Positions 46,414-58,239 are shown, numbered from the stretch's first letter. The stretch is 64,000 nucleotides of DNA from Pandoraea fibrosis (GCF_000807775.2 NZ_CP047385.1:186001-250000); one strand, 5' to 3'. Program-made: numbers and translations. Notes: generated by a model from the sequence alone, not told the origin.

Positions 46414-46445
46414 GCTGGCGCTGTATCTGCGGTATTGCGGTACCG

Positions 46446-46472
46446 AACCCCGGCCGAGCGCCGGGGTTTTTT
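46446..46472 (+). terminator. Terminator after the DsrE-like gene
   Basis: A perfect 9-bp stem (aaccccggc with gccggggtt, loop cgagc) followed by a T-run. Confidence 0.9.
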
Positions 46473-46590
46473 ATGCCGTCTCTCGGTGATCACAGCGCTT
46501 TCCTGCTTGAGGCGAGCAGGACGTCGGTGCTCCGGCGTGTCTTTTTCATTTGGCGCACAATAGGCGCAAGCCCGCCTCCGGAGATTTGTC

Positions 46591-47310
46591 ATGCCGCTGT
46601 CCTTCGCCATGCGCCGGCTGCTTGCCGGTGTCACCGCCACGCTCGTGAGTGTGGCGTGCCAGCCGATTCCCTATGCGGTGGCTGCCGCTCAGGCCCCTGC
46701 GCAGACACTGACCGATCAGGCCGTCCATCACTACGAAGCCGGTCAGCAATCGCAAGCGCTTGAGGAGTTTCGCCGGGCCGCCGAGCAGGGGAATCGTCTG
46801 GCCCAGTTCGACTACGCGATGATGCTGCTCAACGGCGAAGGCGGCACACCAGATCCCGACGGCGCCGTGCATTGGCTGGAACGTGCCGCGAACGCGGGCA
46901 TGACGCAGGCGCAATACGTCTACGGAAAAATGTTCGACGACGGTTACGTTGTCGGCAAATCGATTCCGCAGGCCAACCTCTGGTACGAGAAGGCCGCCAA
47001 GCAAGGACACGTGCAGGCGCAGGCGGCCATCGCCAACGAATATTTCATCGGCCGCGGTGTACCCAAGGATTACAAGGCCGCGTTCGGCTGGTACGAGAAA
47101 GCCGCTCGTGGCGGCGATCTGCCGTCGCAATACATCGTTGCGAGCTATTACGAACGCGGCTACGGGGTCGTGACACCCGATCTCGAACGGGCGCGTCTCT
47201 GGTACGAGAAGGCCGCTGCGCAGGGTGATGTGGCGGCGCAGGGCAAGCTCGAGGCGATGAATCGCGAGCGTATGCAGCCGTCATCCCCGATACCCGCCCC
47301 CGCCCGTTGA
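46591..47310 (+). CDS. Sel1-repeat (TPR-like) exported protein
   Basis: 239 aa. The N-terminus is a signal sequence; a cysteine at residue 23 (VSVAC) gives an imperfect lipobox, so it could be a lipoprotein or be cleaved further on. Residues about 40-225 contain five or so Sel1-like repeats of 36 residues (patterns such as AxxWYEKAAxQGxxxAQ). Such proteins act as protein-interaction scaffolds in the envelope. The ATG at 46591 has GGAGA 6 bases upstream. It converges with rodA across a shared terminator. Confidence 0.85.
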   Translation: MPLSFAMRRLLAGVTATLVSVACQPIPYAVAAAQAPAQTLTDQAVHHYEAGQQSQALEEFRRAAEQGNRLAQFDYAMMLLNGEGGTPDPDGAVHWLERAANAGMTQAQYVYGKMFDDGYVVGKSIPQANLWYEKAAKQGHVQAQAAIANEYFIGRGVPKDYKAAFGWYEKAARGGDLPSQYIVASYYERGYGVVTPDLERARLWYEKAAAQGDVAAQGKLEAMNRERMQPSSPIPAPAR

Positions 47311-47335
47311 ACGAAGTCGACACCTGAAACAAAAA

Positions 47336-47359
47336 ACGGCAGGGCGATCGCCCTGCCGT
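47336..47359. terminator. Bidirectional terminator between the Sel1 gene and rodA
   Basis: A perfect 24-bp palindrome (acggcagggcga with tcgccctgccgt) with A-run to the left and tctttt to the right; it serves both converging genes. Confidence 0.85.
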
Positions 47360-47392
47360 CATCTTTTGTGTCGTGTCGTTGTCCGAGCACCG

Positions 47393-48544
47393 CTAACTCT
47401 GCATGAGCCGCTTCTCGCGCGCGACACTCATCAGAATGCCGACCCCGAGGCCGAGCGTCACCAGCGCGGTACCGCCGTAGCTCATGAACGGCAGTGGCAC
47501 GCCGACCACCGGCAGAATGCCGCTCACCATTCCCATGTTCACGAACGCATAGGTGAAGAAGATCATCGTCACGGCACCGGCGAGCAGCCGCCCGAACAGC
47601 GTTGCGCCGGATGCCGCGATCATCAGCCCGCGCGCGACCAGCAGCAGATACAGCACCAGCAGCACGCCTTCGCCGATCAGCCCGAATTCTTCCGCGAAGA
47701 CGGCGAAGATGAAGTCGGTATGTTTTTCCGGGATGAACTCGAGGTGAGCCTGCGTGCCCTTGAGCCAACCCTTGCCCATCGTGCCGCCCGAGCCAATCGC
47801 AATGACGGACTGAATCGTATGGAAGCCCTTGCCGAGCGGGTCTGTTGTCGGGTCCAGCAGCGTGCACACGCGGTGCTTCTGGTAGTCGTGCAGGATGTGC
47901 CACTCGACGTCCGGCTGGCAGATCTTGTCTTCGAGCGCGAGGATCGTCCCGATGCCGAGCACGCCGGCGATGAGCACCGGCAGAATGAGCTTCCACGACA
48001 GGCCGGCCAGATAGATCACGTAAAGACCGGCCGCAGCCACGAGCAGGCCGGTACCGAGGTCGGGCTGTTTCGCGATGAGTCCCACCGGCACGCCGAGCAG
48101 GGCGAGAGCGGCCAGATAATCGAACCAGCGGATGTTGCCTTCACGCTTCTGGAAGTACCAGGCCAGCATGAGCGGCATGGCGATCTTCATGATCTCGGAC
48201 GGCTGGATCACCATGCCGACATTCAGCCAGCGCTTCGCGCCTTTCTTCGTCAGCCCGAACATCGCCACGGCAATGAGCAGTGCAACACCGGCGGTATAGA
48301 GCGGGACCGCGAACTTCATCAGCGTCTGTGTCGGCAGCATTGCCAGCACCCACATCAGAATGAAGGTGAGCACGATGTTGCGGATCTGGTCTTCGACCCG
48401 ACCGGGCACGTCGATACTGGCGCTGTAGAGCGTAACCAATCCCACGCAAAGCAGCAGGAAGACGATCAGCGCCAGCGGCTTGTCGAAGCCGACGAACAGG
48501 CGCTTGACCTGCTCTTTCCACGTATGTTTGTCGAGCGCCATCAT
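47393..48544 (-). CDS. rodA: Rod-shape SEDS glycosyltransferase RodA
   Basis: 383 aa polytopic membrane peptidoglycan polymerase that works with PBP2 in cell elongation. Ten or so transmembrane segments; SEDS hallmarks are WLNVGMVIQPSEIMKIAMP, AKQPDLGTGLL and the C-terminal PLPFMSYGGTALV. The ATG at 48544 overlaps the mrdA stop (ATGA) and has GGAGG 6 bases upstream. It is the last gene of the mreBCD-mrdA-rodA operon. Confidence 0.95.
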   Translation of the reverse strand: MMALDKHTWKEQVKRLFVGFDKPLALIVFLLLCVGLVTLYSASIDVPGRVEDQIRNIVLTFILMWVLAMLPTQTLMKFAVPLYTAGVALLIAVAMFGLTKKGAKRWLNVGMVIQPSEIMKIAMPLMLAWYFQKREGNIRWFDYLAALALLGVPVGLIAKQPDLGTGLLVAAAGLYVIYLAGLSWKLILPVLIAGVLGIGTILALEDKICQPDVEWHILHDYQKHRVCTLLDPTTDPLGKGFHTIQSVIAIGSGGTMGKGWLKGTQAHLEFIPEKHTDFIFAVFAEEFGLIGEGVLLVLYLLLVARGLMIAASGATLFGRLLAGAVTMIFFTYAFVNMGMVSGILPVVGVPLPFMSYGGTALVTLGLGVGILMSVAREKRLMQS

Positions 48545-50781
48545 GGCGTTCCTCCTTGCGCGCCCTGTGCACGGATGGCGGCGCGATGGCGGGCTTCGTC
48601 GGCGACAGTCGGGCTTACGGCGGGTTGACGCTGTGGGGCCGGCTTGGGCGTTTCCGGTGCTGTCGGCACCGGTGCCGATGTCGCGGTCTTGCCAGCGGCC
48701 GGTGCCGACGCCGTTGCCGGGGCCGGCGACACGCGCGCTACGCTTGCGGGGGCGCCAGCCGCGCGGCCACCGAGTTCGGCGGCGCTGGCGGGCGGGGCGT
48801 CCGGTGTAGCGGACACGGCCAGCGCACCCGAGGCTGCGCCCGGCGCCGAAGCCGACGCCTGCAACGCCGCCGCTTCCGCCGCGCGTTCCTTCGGTTCGTC
48901 GATGAGATAGTAATCGAGCAGTCGACGCGCGACCGGACCGGCCTGCGCCCCGCCCCAACCGGCGTTTTCAACGATCAGCGCGATGGCGATCTTCGGATCG
49001 TCGGCGGGCGCGAAGGCGATGAACAACGCGTGGTCGCGCTTGAACTCGGGAATCGCGTTGTGGTTGTACTTCTCGTTCTTGCCGAGCGAATAGACCTGTG
49101 CCGTACCGGTCTTGCCGCCCGCGTCGTAGGGTGCCCCGGCGAACGCCTGACGGCCCGTCCCTTCCTTGATCACGCCGACCATCGCCCGTTTGACGAAGTC
49201 CACGTCGGCCTGCTTGTACGGCAGCCGCGCGCTTTCCTTCGGCACGGTCAGCGCACGCGAGTGCGAGACCGGGTCTTCGACGGCCTTGACCAGGTGTGGC
49301 TTCATCACCACGCCGTTGTTGGCCAGCGTGGCCGTGGCATGCGCGAGTTGCAGAATCGTGAACGAGTTATAGCCCTGACCGATGCCCAGACTGATCGTCT
49401 CGCCGTCGTACCACTTCTGCTGCGCGGGCTTCTTGTAAGCCTTGCGCTTCCATTCGGTCGAGGGCAGGATGCCGCGCGCCTCGCCTTCGATGTCGATGCC
49501 CGTCAACTGACCGAAGCCGAGTGGCGCCATGAAGTCGTGAATGGCGTTCACGCCGAGGTCGTGCGCGAGCATGTAGTAATACGTGTCGTTCGACACCACG
49601 ATCGAGCGATACATGTCGATCCAGCCCTGACCGTTGCGAACGTCGTTGCGGAACGTGTGGTTACCCAGCGTGAACGAGCCTGTGTCCTGGAAGCCCCAGT
49701 TGGTCGTGCGCTTGCCGAGTTCAAGTGCGGCGAGGGCCATGAACGGCTTGTACGTCGAGCCGATCGGATAGGTGCCGCGCAACGGACGGTTGAGCAGCGG
49801 GCGGTCGGGCGAGTTGTTCAGGGCGTCCCAGTTCTGCTGATCGATCCCTTCGACGAACATGTTCGGATCGAAGCTCGGTGCCGACACGAAGGCGAGCACG
49901 TCGCCGGTCTTCGGTTCGATGGCGACGACAGCGCCACGGCGTCCGGCAAAGGCTTGCTCGGCCACTTGCTGGAGTTTGATGTCGATGGACAGCACCAGGT
50001 TGTCGCCCGGCGTGGCGGGCGTGCGCGAGATCGTGCGCACGGGCCGGCCGCCGGCGGTCACTTCGATTTCCTCGAAACCGGTGATGCCGTGGAGCTGCGT
50101 CTCGTAACTCTGCTCGACACCGATCTTGCCGATATAGTCCGTGCCCTTGTAGTTATTCACGTCGCGACGGATGTCGTACTTGGCGCTATCGCTGTCGTTC
50201 TCGTCGCTCATCGCCTCGATGCGCTGACGATCGCGCTGCGAAATCCGGCCGATGTAGCCGATCACGTGCGCGGCCGTCTCGCCAAGCGGGTACTGACGGA
50301 ACAGACGAGCGTGCACGTCCACACCGGGAAAGCGGAAGCGCTGCGCGGTGAAACGGGCGACCTCTTCGTCGGTCAGGCGGGTGCGGATCGGTAGACTTTC
50401 GAAGCTCTTGCTGTCGTCCATGAGCTTCTTGAAGCGGGCGCGATCGCGTGGCGTGATCTCAATCACGTCGGACAGATCCGTGACGACGTCTTCAAGCGGA
50501 CGGCCGATCTTCGACGGCGTGATTTCCAGCGTGTACGCGGAATAGTTGCGCGCGAGCACCACGCCGTTGCGATCCATGATCACGCCCCGGTTGGGCACGA
50601 TCGGGGCGAGCGAGACGCGGTTTTCGTCGGCTTGCAGGGCGTACTGGTTATGACGGAAGACTTGCAGGTAGACGAAACGTACCGCAAGCAGGCTGAAGCA
50701 GATCAGCACGAAAAGCGCAGCCGCCGTCACCCGCAGATGAAACGTCTGCAGTTGTTGCTGGGGATTCTTGAACTCGGTCAT
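48541..50781 (-). CDS. mrdA: Penicillin-binding protein 2
   Basis: 746 aa class B PBP, the transpeptidase of the elongasome. One transmembrane helix (about 17-38), a pedestal domain, and a transpeptidase domain with active-site Ser near 342 (GSTYKPF), SND (about 405) and KTGTA (about 563). The C-terminal 110 residues or so are an Ala/Pro/Ser-rich tail that exceeds the usual family length (about 630). The ATG at 50781 begins MTEFKNPQQQL. It overlaps rodA by 4 bases and follows mreD after 52 bases. Confidence 0.95.
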   Translation of the reverse strand: MTEFKNPQQQLQTFHLRVTAAALFVLICFSLLAVRFVYLQVFRHNQYALQADENRVSLAPIVPNRGVIMDRNGVVLARNYSAYTLEITPSKIGRPLEDVVTDLSDVIEITPRDRARFKKLMDDSKSFESLPIRTRLTDEEVARFTAQRFRFPGVDVHARLFRQYPLGETAAHVIGYIGRISQRDRQRIEAMSDENDSDSAKYDIRRDVNNYKGTDYIGKIGVEQSYETQLHGITGFEEIEVTAGGRPVRTISRTPATPGDNLVLSIDIKLQQVAEQAFAGRRGAVVAIEPKTGDVLAFVSAPSFDPNMFVEGIDQQNWDALNNSPDRPLLNRPLRGTYPIGSTYKPFMALAALELGKRTTNWGFQDTGSFTLGNHTFRNDVRNGQGWIDMYRSIVVSNDTYYYMLAHDLGVNAIHDFMAPLGFGQLTGIDIEGEARGILPSTEWKRKAYKKPAQQKWYDGETISLGIGQGYNSFTILQLAHATATLANNGVVMKPHLVKAVEDPVSHSRALTVPKESARLPYKQADVDFVKRAMVGVIKEGTGRQAFAGAPYDAGGKTGTAQVYSLGKNEKYNHNAIPEFKRDHALFIAFAPADDPKIAIALIVENAGWGGAQAGPVARRLLDYYLIDEPKERAAEAAALQASASAPGAASGALAVSATPDAPPASAAELGGRAAGAPASVARVSPAPATASAPAAGKTATSAPVPTAPETPKPAPQRQPAVSPTVADEARHRAAIRAQGAQGGTP

Positions 50782-50833
50782 GCTGGCTGGGCGGGCGGGG
50801 CTCTGTGGCGCGATCGTAAGGGCATGCGGCCCC

Positions 50834-51346
50834 TCAGATCGGACGCGTGTCGTCGCGGTCGACGGCGCGTTTCTGCGGCGCCAGCAGCAGGATACTGATC
50901 ACCGGCCAGAGCAAAGCTTCCACGAAGCTTGCCGCGAGCGGCCACCAGCCCGGAAATGCCGCACCGGTCGCCAGACGAATGATGAACGGTACCACGTGGG
51001 CGAGCAGCAGCAGCGGCAGCACCGTCAGCGCCTGCCCGAGCAACGTGAAGAACAGCACGCGGCGGTGGATCATGATCGCGCCATACGACAGCAGCGTGTA
51101 AGCGAGCGCATGCTCGCCGAGCAGGCCGGCGTTGTGCACGTCCATGAGCAGCCCGACGAGAAACGCCACGCCCATGCCCACCTTGCGGGGTTGGTGGATG
51201 TTCCAGAACATCAGCACCAGCGCGACGAAGTCGGGCATGGCGGGGGCGTGCCCCCACGGCATCAGGTTGACCAGAAACGCCACCACGAGACTGAGCGCGA
51301 TGAAGTACGGATTGACCGGCAGCAGAATGTATTGCGGTCGTGACAT
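50834..51346 (-). CDS. mreD: Rod shape-determining protein MreD
   Basis: 170 aa inner-membrane protein with about five transmembrane helices; the VGLLMDVHNAGLLGEHAL segment is the MreD signature. It links MreC and the PBP2-RodA pair. The start at 51346 lies 9 bases past the mreC stop, so translation is closely coupled. Confidence 0.93.
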   Translation of the reverse strand: MSRPQYILLPVNPYFIALSLVVAFLVNLMPWGHAPAMPDFVALVLMFWNIHQPRKVGMGVAFLVGLLMDVHNAGLLGEHALAYTLLSYGAIMIHRRVLFFTLLGQALTVLPLLLLAHVVPFIIRLATGAAFPGWWPLAASFVEALLWPVISILLLAPQKRAVDRDDTRPI

Positions 51347-51355
51347 GTCGATTCC

Positions 51356-52324
51356 TCAATGACCCTTTCGGACGGCCGGCGCGCGCTTCGGATCGGCGCG
51401 CGTGGCTCCCTTCTGGCCGGGCTTTTCGCCGCTTGCCGCCGGATCGGAGGCGCGCGCGAGATCGGCGGCGGCGTCCGGGTGCAGGGCGAGCGGCGTGGTG
51501 TATTGCAGCACCAGCACCTGACGCTGGCTGCGCAGATTGGCCACCGGCTGACACAGGATGCGCGCGAACGCCGTATCCGAGACGCGGTCGACCTTGGTAA
51601 TGCGGGCCACGGGCAGGCCGGCGGGGTAAATGCCGTCCAGACCGCTGGTGGCGATTTCGTCGCCCACTTTGACGTCGGCCGACAGCGGAATAAAGCGCAG
51701 GTCGAGCACATCGCCGCGCAGTCCGCCGTAGATCACGCTGTGCACCCCGCTGCGCGTGACCTGCACGGGCACCGCCTGTTCCTTGTCGGTGAGCAGCGTG
51801 ACCTCGCTTTGCAGCAGGAATACGCGTGAGACCTGGCCGAGCAGGCCCTGTTCCGTGACGACCGGTGCGCCCAGTTTCACGCCGTGTTTCGTGCCGCGAT
51901 CGATCACCACGCGCTGCGTGAACGGGTCGCGCGTGTCGTATTCGATTTCGGCGGGAATGCTGGGAACGGGCAGACGGTCGCGCAGCGCGAGCATCTGACG
52001 CAGATGTTCGTTCTCGGCGACCAGTTGGTTATTGCGCTGGGCCTGTACGGAGAGTTCGAGATTTTGCTCGCGAAGCGCTCGGTTTTCGCCCGTGAGTTGC
52101 GATTCGGTCGAAAAGAAGCTCGCCACGCCGAGAATGGCGTCGCGCGGCAAGAGCATCATGCGTTGCACCGGATAAAGCGCGGTGCCGACCACGGCCCGAA
52201 CCCGTTCCAACGTGTTGTAGTGCGAGTCGACCACGAGCAGGCCGATGGCGAGCGCGACGAAACAGATCAGCCGGGCCAACGCCGACGGTCCCTGTTTGAA
52301 CAGTGGCGGCGGACTGTACTGCAT
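51356..52324 (-). CDS. mreC: Rod shape-determining protein MreC
   Basis: 322 aa. A short cytoplasmic lead, one transmembrane helix (about 18-33), a coiled coil (about 70-110; ENRALREQNLEL and ENEHLRQML), and the beta-rich periplasmic domain with VVIDRGTKHGVKLGAPVV. The last 40 residues are a Lys/Ala/Pro-rich tail. MreC scaffolds the elongasome in the periplasm. It follows mreB after 184 bases, with no terminator seen between. Confidence 0.94.
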   Translation of the reverse strand: MQYSPPPLFKQGPSALARLICFVALAIGLLVVDSHYNTLERVRAVVGTALYPVQRMMLLPRDAILGVASFFSTESQLTGENRALREQNLELSVQAQRNNQLVAENEHLRQMLALRDRLPVPSIPAEIEYDTRDPFTQRVVIDRGTKHGVKLGAPVVTEQGLLGQVSRVFLLQSEVTLLTDKEQAVPVQVTRSGVHSVIYGGLRGDVLDLRFIPLSADVKVGDEIATSGLDGIYPAGLPVARITKVDRVSDTAFARILCQPVANLRSQRQVLVLQYTTPLALHPDAAADLARASDPAASGEKPGQKGATRADPKRAPAVRKGH

Positions 52325-52508
52325 GGTGGGCCCTTCAGGGAAGCACGCGCAGCGAGCCGCTGCGGTGCGCGAATGGTGTCAGTCGGGCGCGACGGGGCTG
52401 CATGACGGCAAGCTCCGTGCGCGTGGTCTTGCTGCGTGTCTGGCCGTGTCTGGCGAGGTGTGGAAGGGATTGCCCCACCGCGCCGGACGACGAACCACGC
52501 ACGTTGGC

Positions 52509-54102
<1,594 letters not shown>

Positions 54103-54402
54103 ATGGCTTTGAATCTCTCAGACGTCAAACGCATCGCCCATCTCGCGCGTCTCGAGTTGGCCGATGACGAGGCGGCTCATATGGAAAAGGAGCTGAACGG
54201 CTTCTTCGCGCTCGTCGAGCAGATGCAGTCGGTCGATACGACCGACGTCGCGCCGCTTGCGCATCCGATCGAGCAAATTCAGGCAGTTGCCCAGCGGCTG
54301 CGTACCGACGCCGTGACCGAACTGGTCGACCGCGACGCCAATCAGCGCCCGGCCCCCGCCGTGCAGGACGGCCTCTATCTGGTGCCGAAGGTCATCGAAT
54401 GA
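54103..54402 (+). CDS. gatC: Asp-tRNA(Asn)/Glu-tRNA(Gln) amidotransferase subunit C
   Basis: 99 aa small subunit that wraps around and stabilises GatA-GatB. The helical N-terminus ([19 protein letters not shown]) and the LVPKVIE end are family features. The ATG at 54103 fits the standard length. First gene of gatC-gatA-lipoprotein-gatB. Confidence 0.95.
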   Translation: MALNLSDVKRIAHLARLELADDEAAHMEKELNGFFALVEQMQSVDTTDVAPLAHPIEQIQAVAQRLRTDAVTELVDRDANQRPAPAVQDGLYLVPKVIE

Positions 54403-54513
54403 GTCCGGCGCGTTGCGCTGCACCCGGCCTTCCGGCCCGGCCAGTGCCCACGCAACGTGTCGTCACGCGCCGTTGGCGCACCTCATTCCCCCAAGCGCTA
54501 CACAGCAGCCACC

Positions 54514-56004
54514 ATGGAACAAGATCTGATTCATTTGCAGGATTTGCGCGCCGCGCTCGACGCCAAGCGCGTCTCGAGCGTCGAGCTGACGCAGCACTAT
54601 CTGGACCGTATCGCCGGCGCCGCCGATCTGAACGCATTCGTGCATGTCGACGCCGAAGCGAGTCTCGCGCAGGCGCGCGCGGCCGATGCCCGCATCGCGG
54701 CCGGCGATGGCGCGAACCAGCCCCTATTGGGCATTCCCGTCGCGCACAAGGACGTCTTCGTCACGCGTCACTGGCGCAGCACGGCCGGCTCGCGCATGCT
54801 CGAGAACTACGTGAGCCCCTACGACGCCGCCGTGGTCGAGCGTCTGGCAGACGCCGGGATGGTCACGCTCGGCAAGACCAACATGGACGAGTTCGCGATG
54901 GGCTCGTCGAACGAGAACTCGTTTTACGGCCCCGTGAAGAACCCGTGGGACAAGCGTGCTGTGCCCGGCGGTTCGTCGGGGGGCTCGGCCGCCGCCGTGG
55001 CCGCGCGTCTCGCGCCGGTCGCGACCGGCACCGACACTGGCGGCTCGATTCGTCAGCCGGCCGCCTTCTGCGGCGTGACGGGTATCAAGCCGACATACGG
55101 TCGCGTCTCGCGCTACGGCATGATCGCGTTTGCCTCGTCGCTCGATCAGGGCGGCCCGTTCGGTCACAGCGCGGCGGATTGCGCGTGGATGCTAAACGGC
55201 ATGGCGGGCTTCGACGCACGCGACTCGACCAGCCTCGAGCGCGCCGACGAAGACTTTGCACGGGGTCTGGGCAAGCCGCTCGACGGCGCCACGGCAGACA
55301 AGCCGCTCGCAGGTCTGCGTATCGGTCTGCCGGCCGAGTACTTCGGTGACGGTCTCGACGCCGACGTGCGCGAAGCCGTCGACAACGCGTTGCGCGAGTT
55401 CGAGAACCTCGGCGCCGTGCGCGTGCCAGTGTCGCTGCCGAAGACGGAACTCTCGATTCCGGTGTACTACGTGTTGGCGCCGGCGGAAGCCTCGTCGAAC
55501 CTGTCGCGTTTCGACGGTGTGCGCTACGGCCACCGCGCCGCGGAATATCGCGACCTGCTCGACATGTACAAGAAGTCGCGTGCCGAAGGCTTCGGCACCG
55601 AGGTCAAGCGCCGCATTCTCGTGGGCGCATACGTGCTCTCGCATGGTTACTACGACGCCTACTATCTGCAGGCGCAGAAGATTCGCCGCCTGATCGCGCA
55701 GGACTTCCAGAACGCGTTCTCGCAGTGCGACGTGATCATGGGCCCGGTCGCGCCGTCGGTCGCGTGGAACCTCGGCGAGAAGAGCGCCGACCCGGTACAG
55801 ATGTATCTGGCCGATATCTACACGCTGTCGGTCAGCCTCGCCGGTCTGCCGGGCATGAGCTTGCCGGTCGGTCCGGGCCGCGATGCGCGTCCGGTCGGCT
55901 TGCAACTGATCGGCAACTACTTCGACGAAGCCCGCCTGCTGCAAGTGGCCGACGCGTTCCAGCGCGCGACCGACTGGCACAAGCGCGCACCGTCGGGCGT
56001 CTGA
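54514..56004 (+). CDS. gatA: Asp-tRNA(Asn)/Glu-tRNA(Gln) amidotransferase subunit A
   Basis: 496 aa amidase that releases ammonia from glutamine for the transamidation of mischarged tRNA. The amidase-signature catalytic triad is K79 (HKDVF), S154 (PGGSSGGS) and S178 ([10 protein letters not shown]), the same positions as in characterised GatA. The ATG at 54514 suits the family; upstream in-frame ATGs are not conserved-looking. It lies 111 bases after gatC. Confidence 0.97.
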   Translation: MEQDLIHLQDLRAALDAKRVSSVELTQHYLDRIAGAADLNAFVHVDAEASLAQARAADARIAAGDGANQPLLGIPVAHKDVFVTRHWRSTAGSRMLENYVSPYDAAVVERLADAGMVTLGKTNMDEFAMGSSNENSFYGPVKNPWDKRAVPGGSSGGSAAAVAARLAPVATGTDTGGSIRQPAAFCGVTGIKPTYGRVSRYGMIAFASSLDQGGPFGHSAADCAWMLNGMAGFDARDSTSLERADEDFARGLGKPLDGATADKPLAGLRIGLPAEYFGDGLDADVREAVDNALREFENLGAVRVPVSLPKTELSIPVYYVLAPAEASSNLSRFDGVRYGHRAAEYRDLLDMYKKSRAEGFGTEVKRRILVGAYVLSHGYYDAYYLQAQKIRRLIAQDFQNAFSQCDVIMGPVAPSVAWNLGEKSADPVQMYLADIYTLSVSLAGLPGMSLPVGPGRDARPVGLQLIGNYFDEARLLQVADAFQRATDWHKRAPSGV

Positions 56005-56006
56005 TC

Positions 56007-56516
56007 ATGAGCCGCTCGCGCGTGGTGACGTCTCTCGCTTCGGCCGGCTCGCGCACCGCTGCATTGGCCCTGGCTTCCAAGGGGCTGATGCTCGCCGGTA
56101 TGGTGCTGACGCTCGCGTCGTGCACCTTGCCGTTCGGGCGACCGACACCGATCGCATACCGCGAAATCAATCTGTCGGGCTATTGCTCGCAGACGGATGA
56201 AGACGGTTTTCGCGAACAGGCAACGCTCAAGGTGTCGGCCAACCAGGTGCAGTCGCTCGACTGGCGTCTGTGGGTCGGCAAGCGTGGGAGCTGCCACTTC
56301 AATCTGGCGGACTTCCACCAGACGCAGTGGCGCCCGAGCATCGAGCTGCGCGCGAACAGCGGTAGCTGCAAGCTGCTCATCTGGCAGGACCCGGGCAACG
56401 TGACCATCGGGCATGCGAACTGCGAGGCGTATTGCACGCCGGGCATCTACGAAAACGCATGGCCGGTGAGCTTCGATCCGCGGTCGGGGATTTGCGCCGC
56501 GGGGACTCGCCGGTAA
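56007..56516 (+). CDS. Small lipoprotein between gatA and gatB, function unknown
   Basis: 169 aa. A hydrophobic signal with lipobox LASC places the lipidated Cys at residue 39. The mature part has several cysteines (SGYCSQ, GSCHF, GSCKLL, NCEAYC, GICAAG) that could form disulfides. No named family recognised. The ATG at 56007 is two bases after the gatA stop, so it is translated from the same mRNA. It has no obvious role in tRNA amidation; it may simply ride in the operon. The 3' end runs into a decamer repeat. Confidence 0.8.
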   Translation: MSRSRVVTSLASAGSRTAALALASKGLMLAGMVLTLASCTLPFGRPTPIAYREINLSGYCSQTDEDGFREQATLKVSANQVQSLDWRLWVGKRGSCHFNLADFHQTQWRPSIELRANSGSCKLLIWQDPGNVTIGHANCEAYCTPGIYENAWPVSFDPRSGICAAGTRR

Positions 56517-56570
56517 GTGCTGGTAAGTGCTGGTAAGTGCTGGTCGGTGCCGGTCGGTGCCGATCGGCGC
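56511..56570 (+). repeat. Decamer tandem repeat across the lipoprotein stop codon
   Basis: Six 10-base units of the form (c/t)ggt(a/c)(a/g)gtgc: cggtaagtgc, tggtaagtgc twice, tggtcggtgc, cggtcggtgc and a degenerate cgatcggcgc. The first unit contains the TAA stop of the lipoprotein gene; the rest lies between it and gatB. Confidence 0.85.
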
Positions 56571-56681
56571 AGGTCAATCCGGGCGAACAGGAACAGGCCG
56601 GAGCGTCACCGTCGCGGTGACGACCGGCGGCAAGGGCAAGGCGAGTACGCCATGCCGACAAGTTGAGACAGGGTGAACCTT

Positions 56682-58154
56682 ATGCAATGGGAAGTCGTTA
56701 TTGGTCTGGAGACGCACGCACAGCTCTCCACCGCTTCCAAGATTTTCTCGGGCGCATCGACGCAGTTCGGTGCGGCTCCCAACACGCAGGCCTGTCCCGT
56801 GGACCTGGCGCTGCCGGGCGTGTTGCCCGTGCTCAATCGCGGCGCCGTCGAGCGCGCGATCGAATTCGGTCTGGCCATCGGGGCGACGATTGCGCCGCGC
56901 AGCATTTTCGCGCGCAAGAATTACTTCTACCCCGATCTGCCCAAGGGCTACCAGATCAGCCAGTACGAAATTCCGGTGGTGCAGGGCGGCACGCTGAAGA
57001 TTCAGGTCGAGGCGGATGCCCGCACCGGCCGTGAGGCGTATGAGAAGGTCGTCACGCTCACGCGCGCCCACCTCGAAGAAGACGCAGGCAAGTCGCTGCA
57101 CGAAGACTTCGCCGGCATGACCGGCATCGACCTGAACCGGGCCGGCACGCCGTTGCTCGAAATCGTGACCGAGCCCGACATGCGCAGCGCGGCCGAAGCC
57201 GTGGCTTATGCGAAGGCATTGCACGGGCTGGTGGTGTGGCTGGGTATTTGCGACGGCAACATGCAGGAAGGGTCGTTCCGTTGCGACGCCAACGTGTCCG
57301 TGCGTCCGGTCGGCCAGAAGGAATTCGGCACGCGTGCCGAGATCAAGAACCTGAACTCGTTCCGCTTCCTCGAAGAGGCGATTCAGTACGAAGTGCGTCG
57401 TCAGATCGAGCTGATCGAAGACGGTGGCACGGTGGTGCAGGAAACGCGCCTGTACGATCCGGACAAGAAGGAAACGCGTTCGATGCGCAGCAAGGAAGAC
57501 GCGCACGATTACCGCTACTTCCCGGACCCGGATCTGATGCCGCTCGTGATCGACAGCGAGTGGGTCGAACGTGTGCGCGCGGCGTTGCCCGAACTGCCCG
57601 CGGGCATGCAGGCGCGCTTTGTCGAGTCATACGGCCTGTCGGACTACGACGCCGCCGTGCTGACCCAATCCAAAGCACAGGCCGCGTACTTCGAAGCCGT
57701 GGTCGAGAAGGCGGGCAAGGCCAATGCCAAGCCGGCCGCCAACTGGATCATGGGCGAACTGTCGTCGCTGCTGAATCGTGAGGACATCGGCATCGCCGAC
57801 AGCCCGGTGTCGAGCGCTCAGCTCGCAGGCCTGTTGGCGCGTATCGCCGATAACACGATCTCCAACAAGATCGCGAAGGAAGTCTTCCAGTTGATGTGGG
57901 AAGAACGCGCCACCGATGACGGCGCGGCAGATCGCATCATCGAAGCGAAGGGGCTGAAGCAGATCACCGACACGGGCGCGATCGAGAAGATCATCGACGA
58001 AGTGCTGGCCGCCAATGCCAAGTCCGTCGAGGAGTTCCGCGCGGGTAAGGAGAAGGCGTTCAACGCCCTGGTCGGACAGGCGATGAAGGCCACCAAGGGC
58101 AAGGCCAACCCGGCGCAGGTCAACGAGTTGCTCAAGAAGAAGCTCGGTGCCTGA
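56682..58154 (+). CDS. gatB: Asp-tRNA(Asn)/Glu-tRNA(Gln) amidotransferase subunit B
   Basis: 490 aa. Phosphorylates the mischarged tRNA and transfers ammonia. The start [15 protein letters not shown] and the cradle-domain motifs [18 protein letters not shown] and [16 protein letters not shown] are intact, followed by the C-terminal helical and YqeY domains. I use the ATG at 56682; an in-frame GTG at 56673 is possible. A strong terminator follows. Confidence 0.97.
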   Translation: MQWEVVIGLETHAQLSTASKIFSGASTQFGAAPNTQACPVDLALPGVLPVLNRGAVERAIEFGLAIGATIAPRSIFARKNYFYPDLPKGYQISQYEIPVVQGGTLKIQVEADARTGREAYEKVVTLTRAHLEEDAGKSLHEDFAGMTGIDLNRAGTPLLEIVTEPDMRSAAEAVAYAKALHGLVVWLGICDGNMQEGSFRCDANVSVRPVGQKEFGTRAEIKNLNSFRFLEEAIQYEVRRQIELIEDGGTVVQETRLYDPDKKETRSMRSKEDAHDYRYFPDPDLMPLVIDSEWVERVRAALPELPAGMQARFVESYGLSDYDAAVLTQSKAQAAYFEAVVEKAGKANAKPAANWIMGELSSLLNREDIGIADSPVSSAQLAGLLARIADNTISNKIAKEVFQLMWEERATDDGAADRIIEAKGLKQITDTGAIEKIIDEVLAANAKSVEEFRAGKEKAFNALVGQAMKATKGKANPAQVNELLKKKLGA

Positions 58155-58203
58155 CGAGAGGTGAGGCTGCCGCGTTCGTCGCGGCGGCCCCGAAGCATCA
58201 AGC

Positions 58204-58239
58204 AAAAAGCGCGGCAGCCGGTTCGGTGCCGCGCTTTTT
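58204..58239 (+). terminator. Terminator of the gatCAB operon
   Basis: A perfect 13-bp stem (aaaaagcgcggca with tgccgcgcttttt, 10-base loop) ending in five T. Confidence 0.92.
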
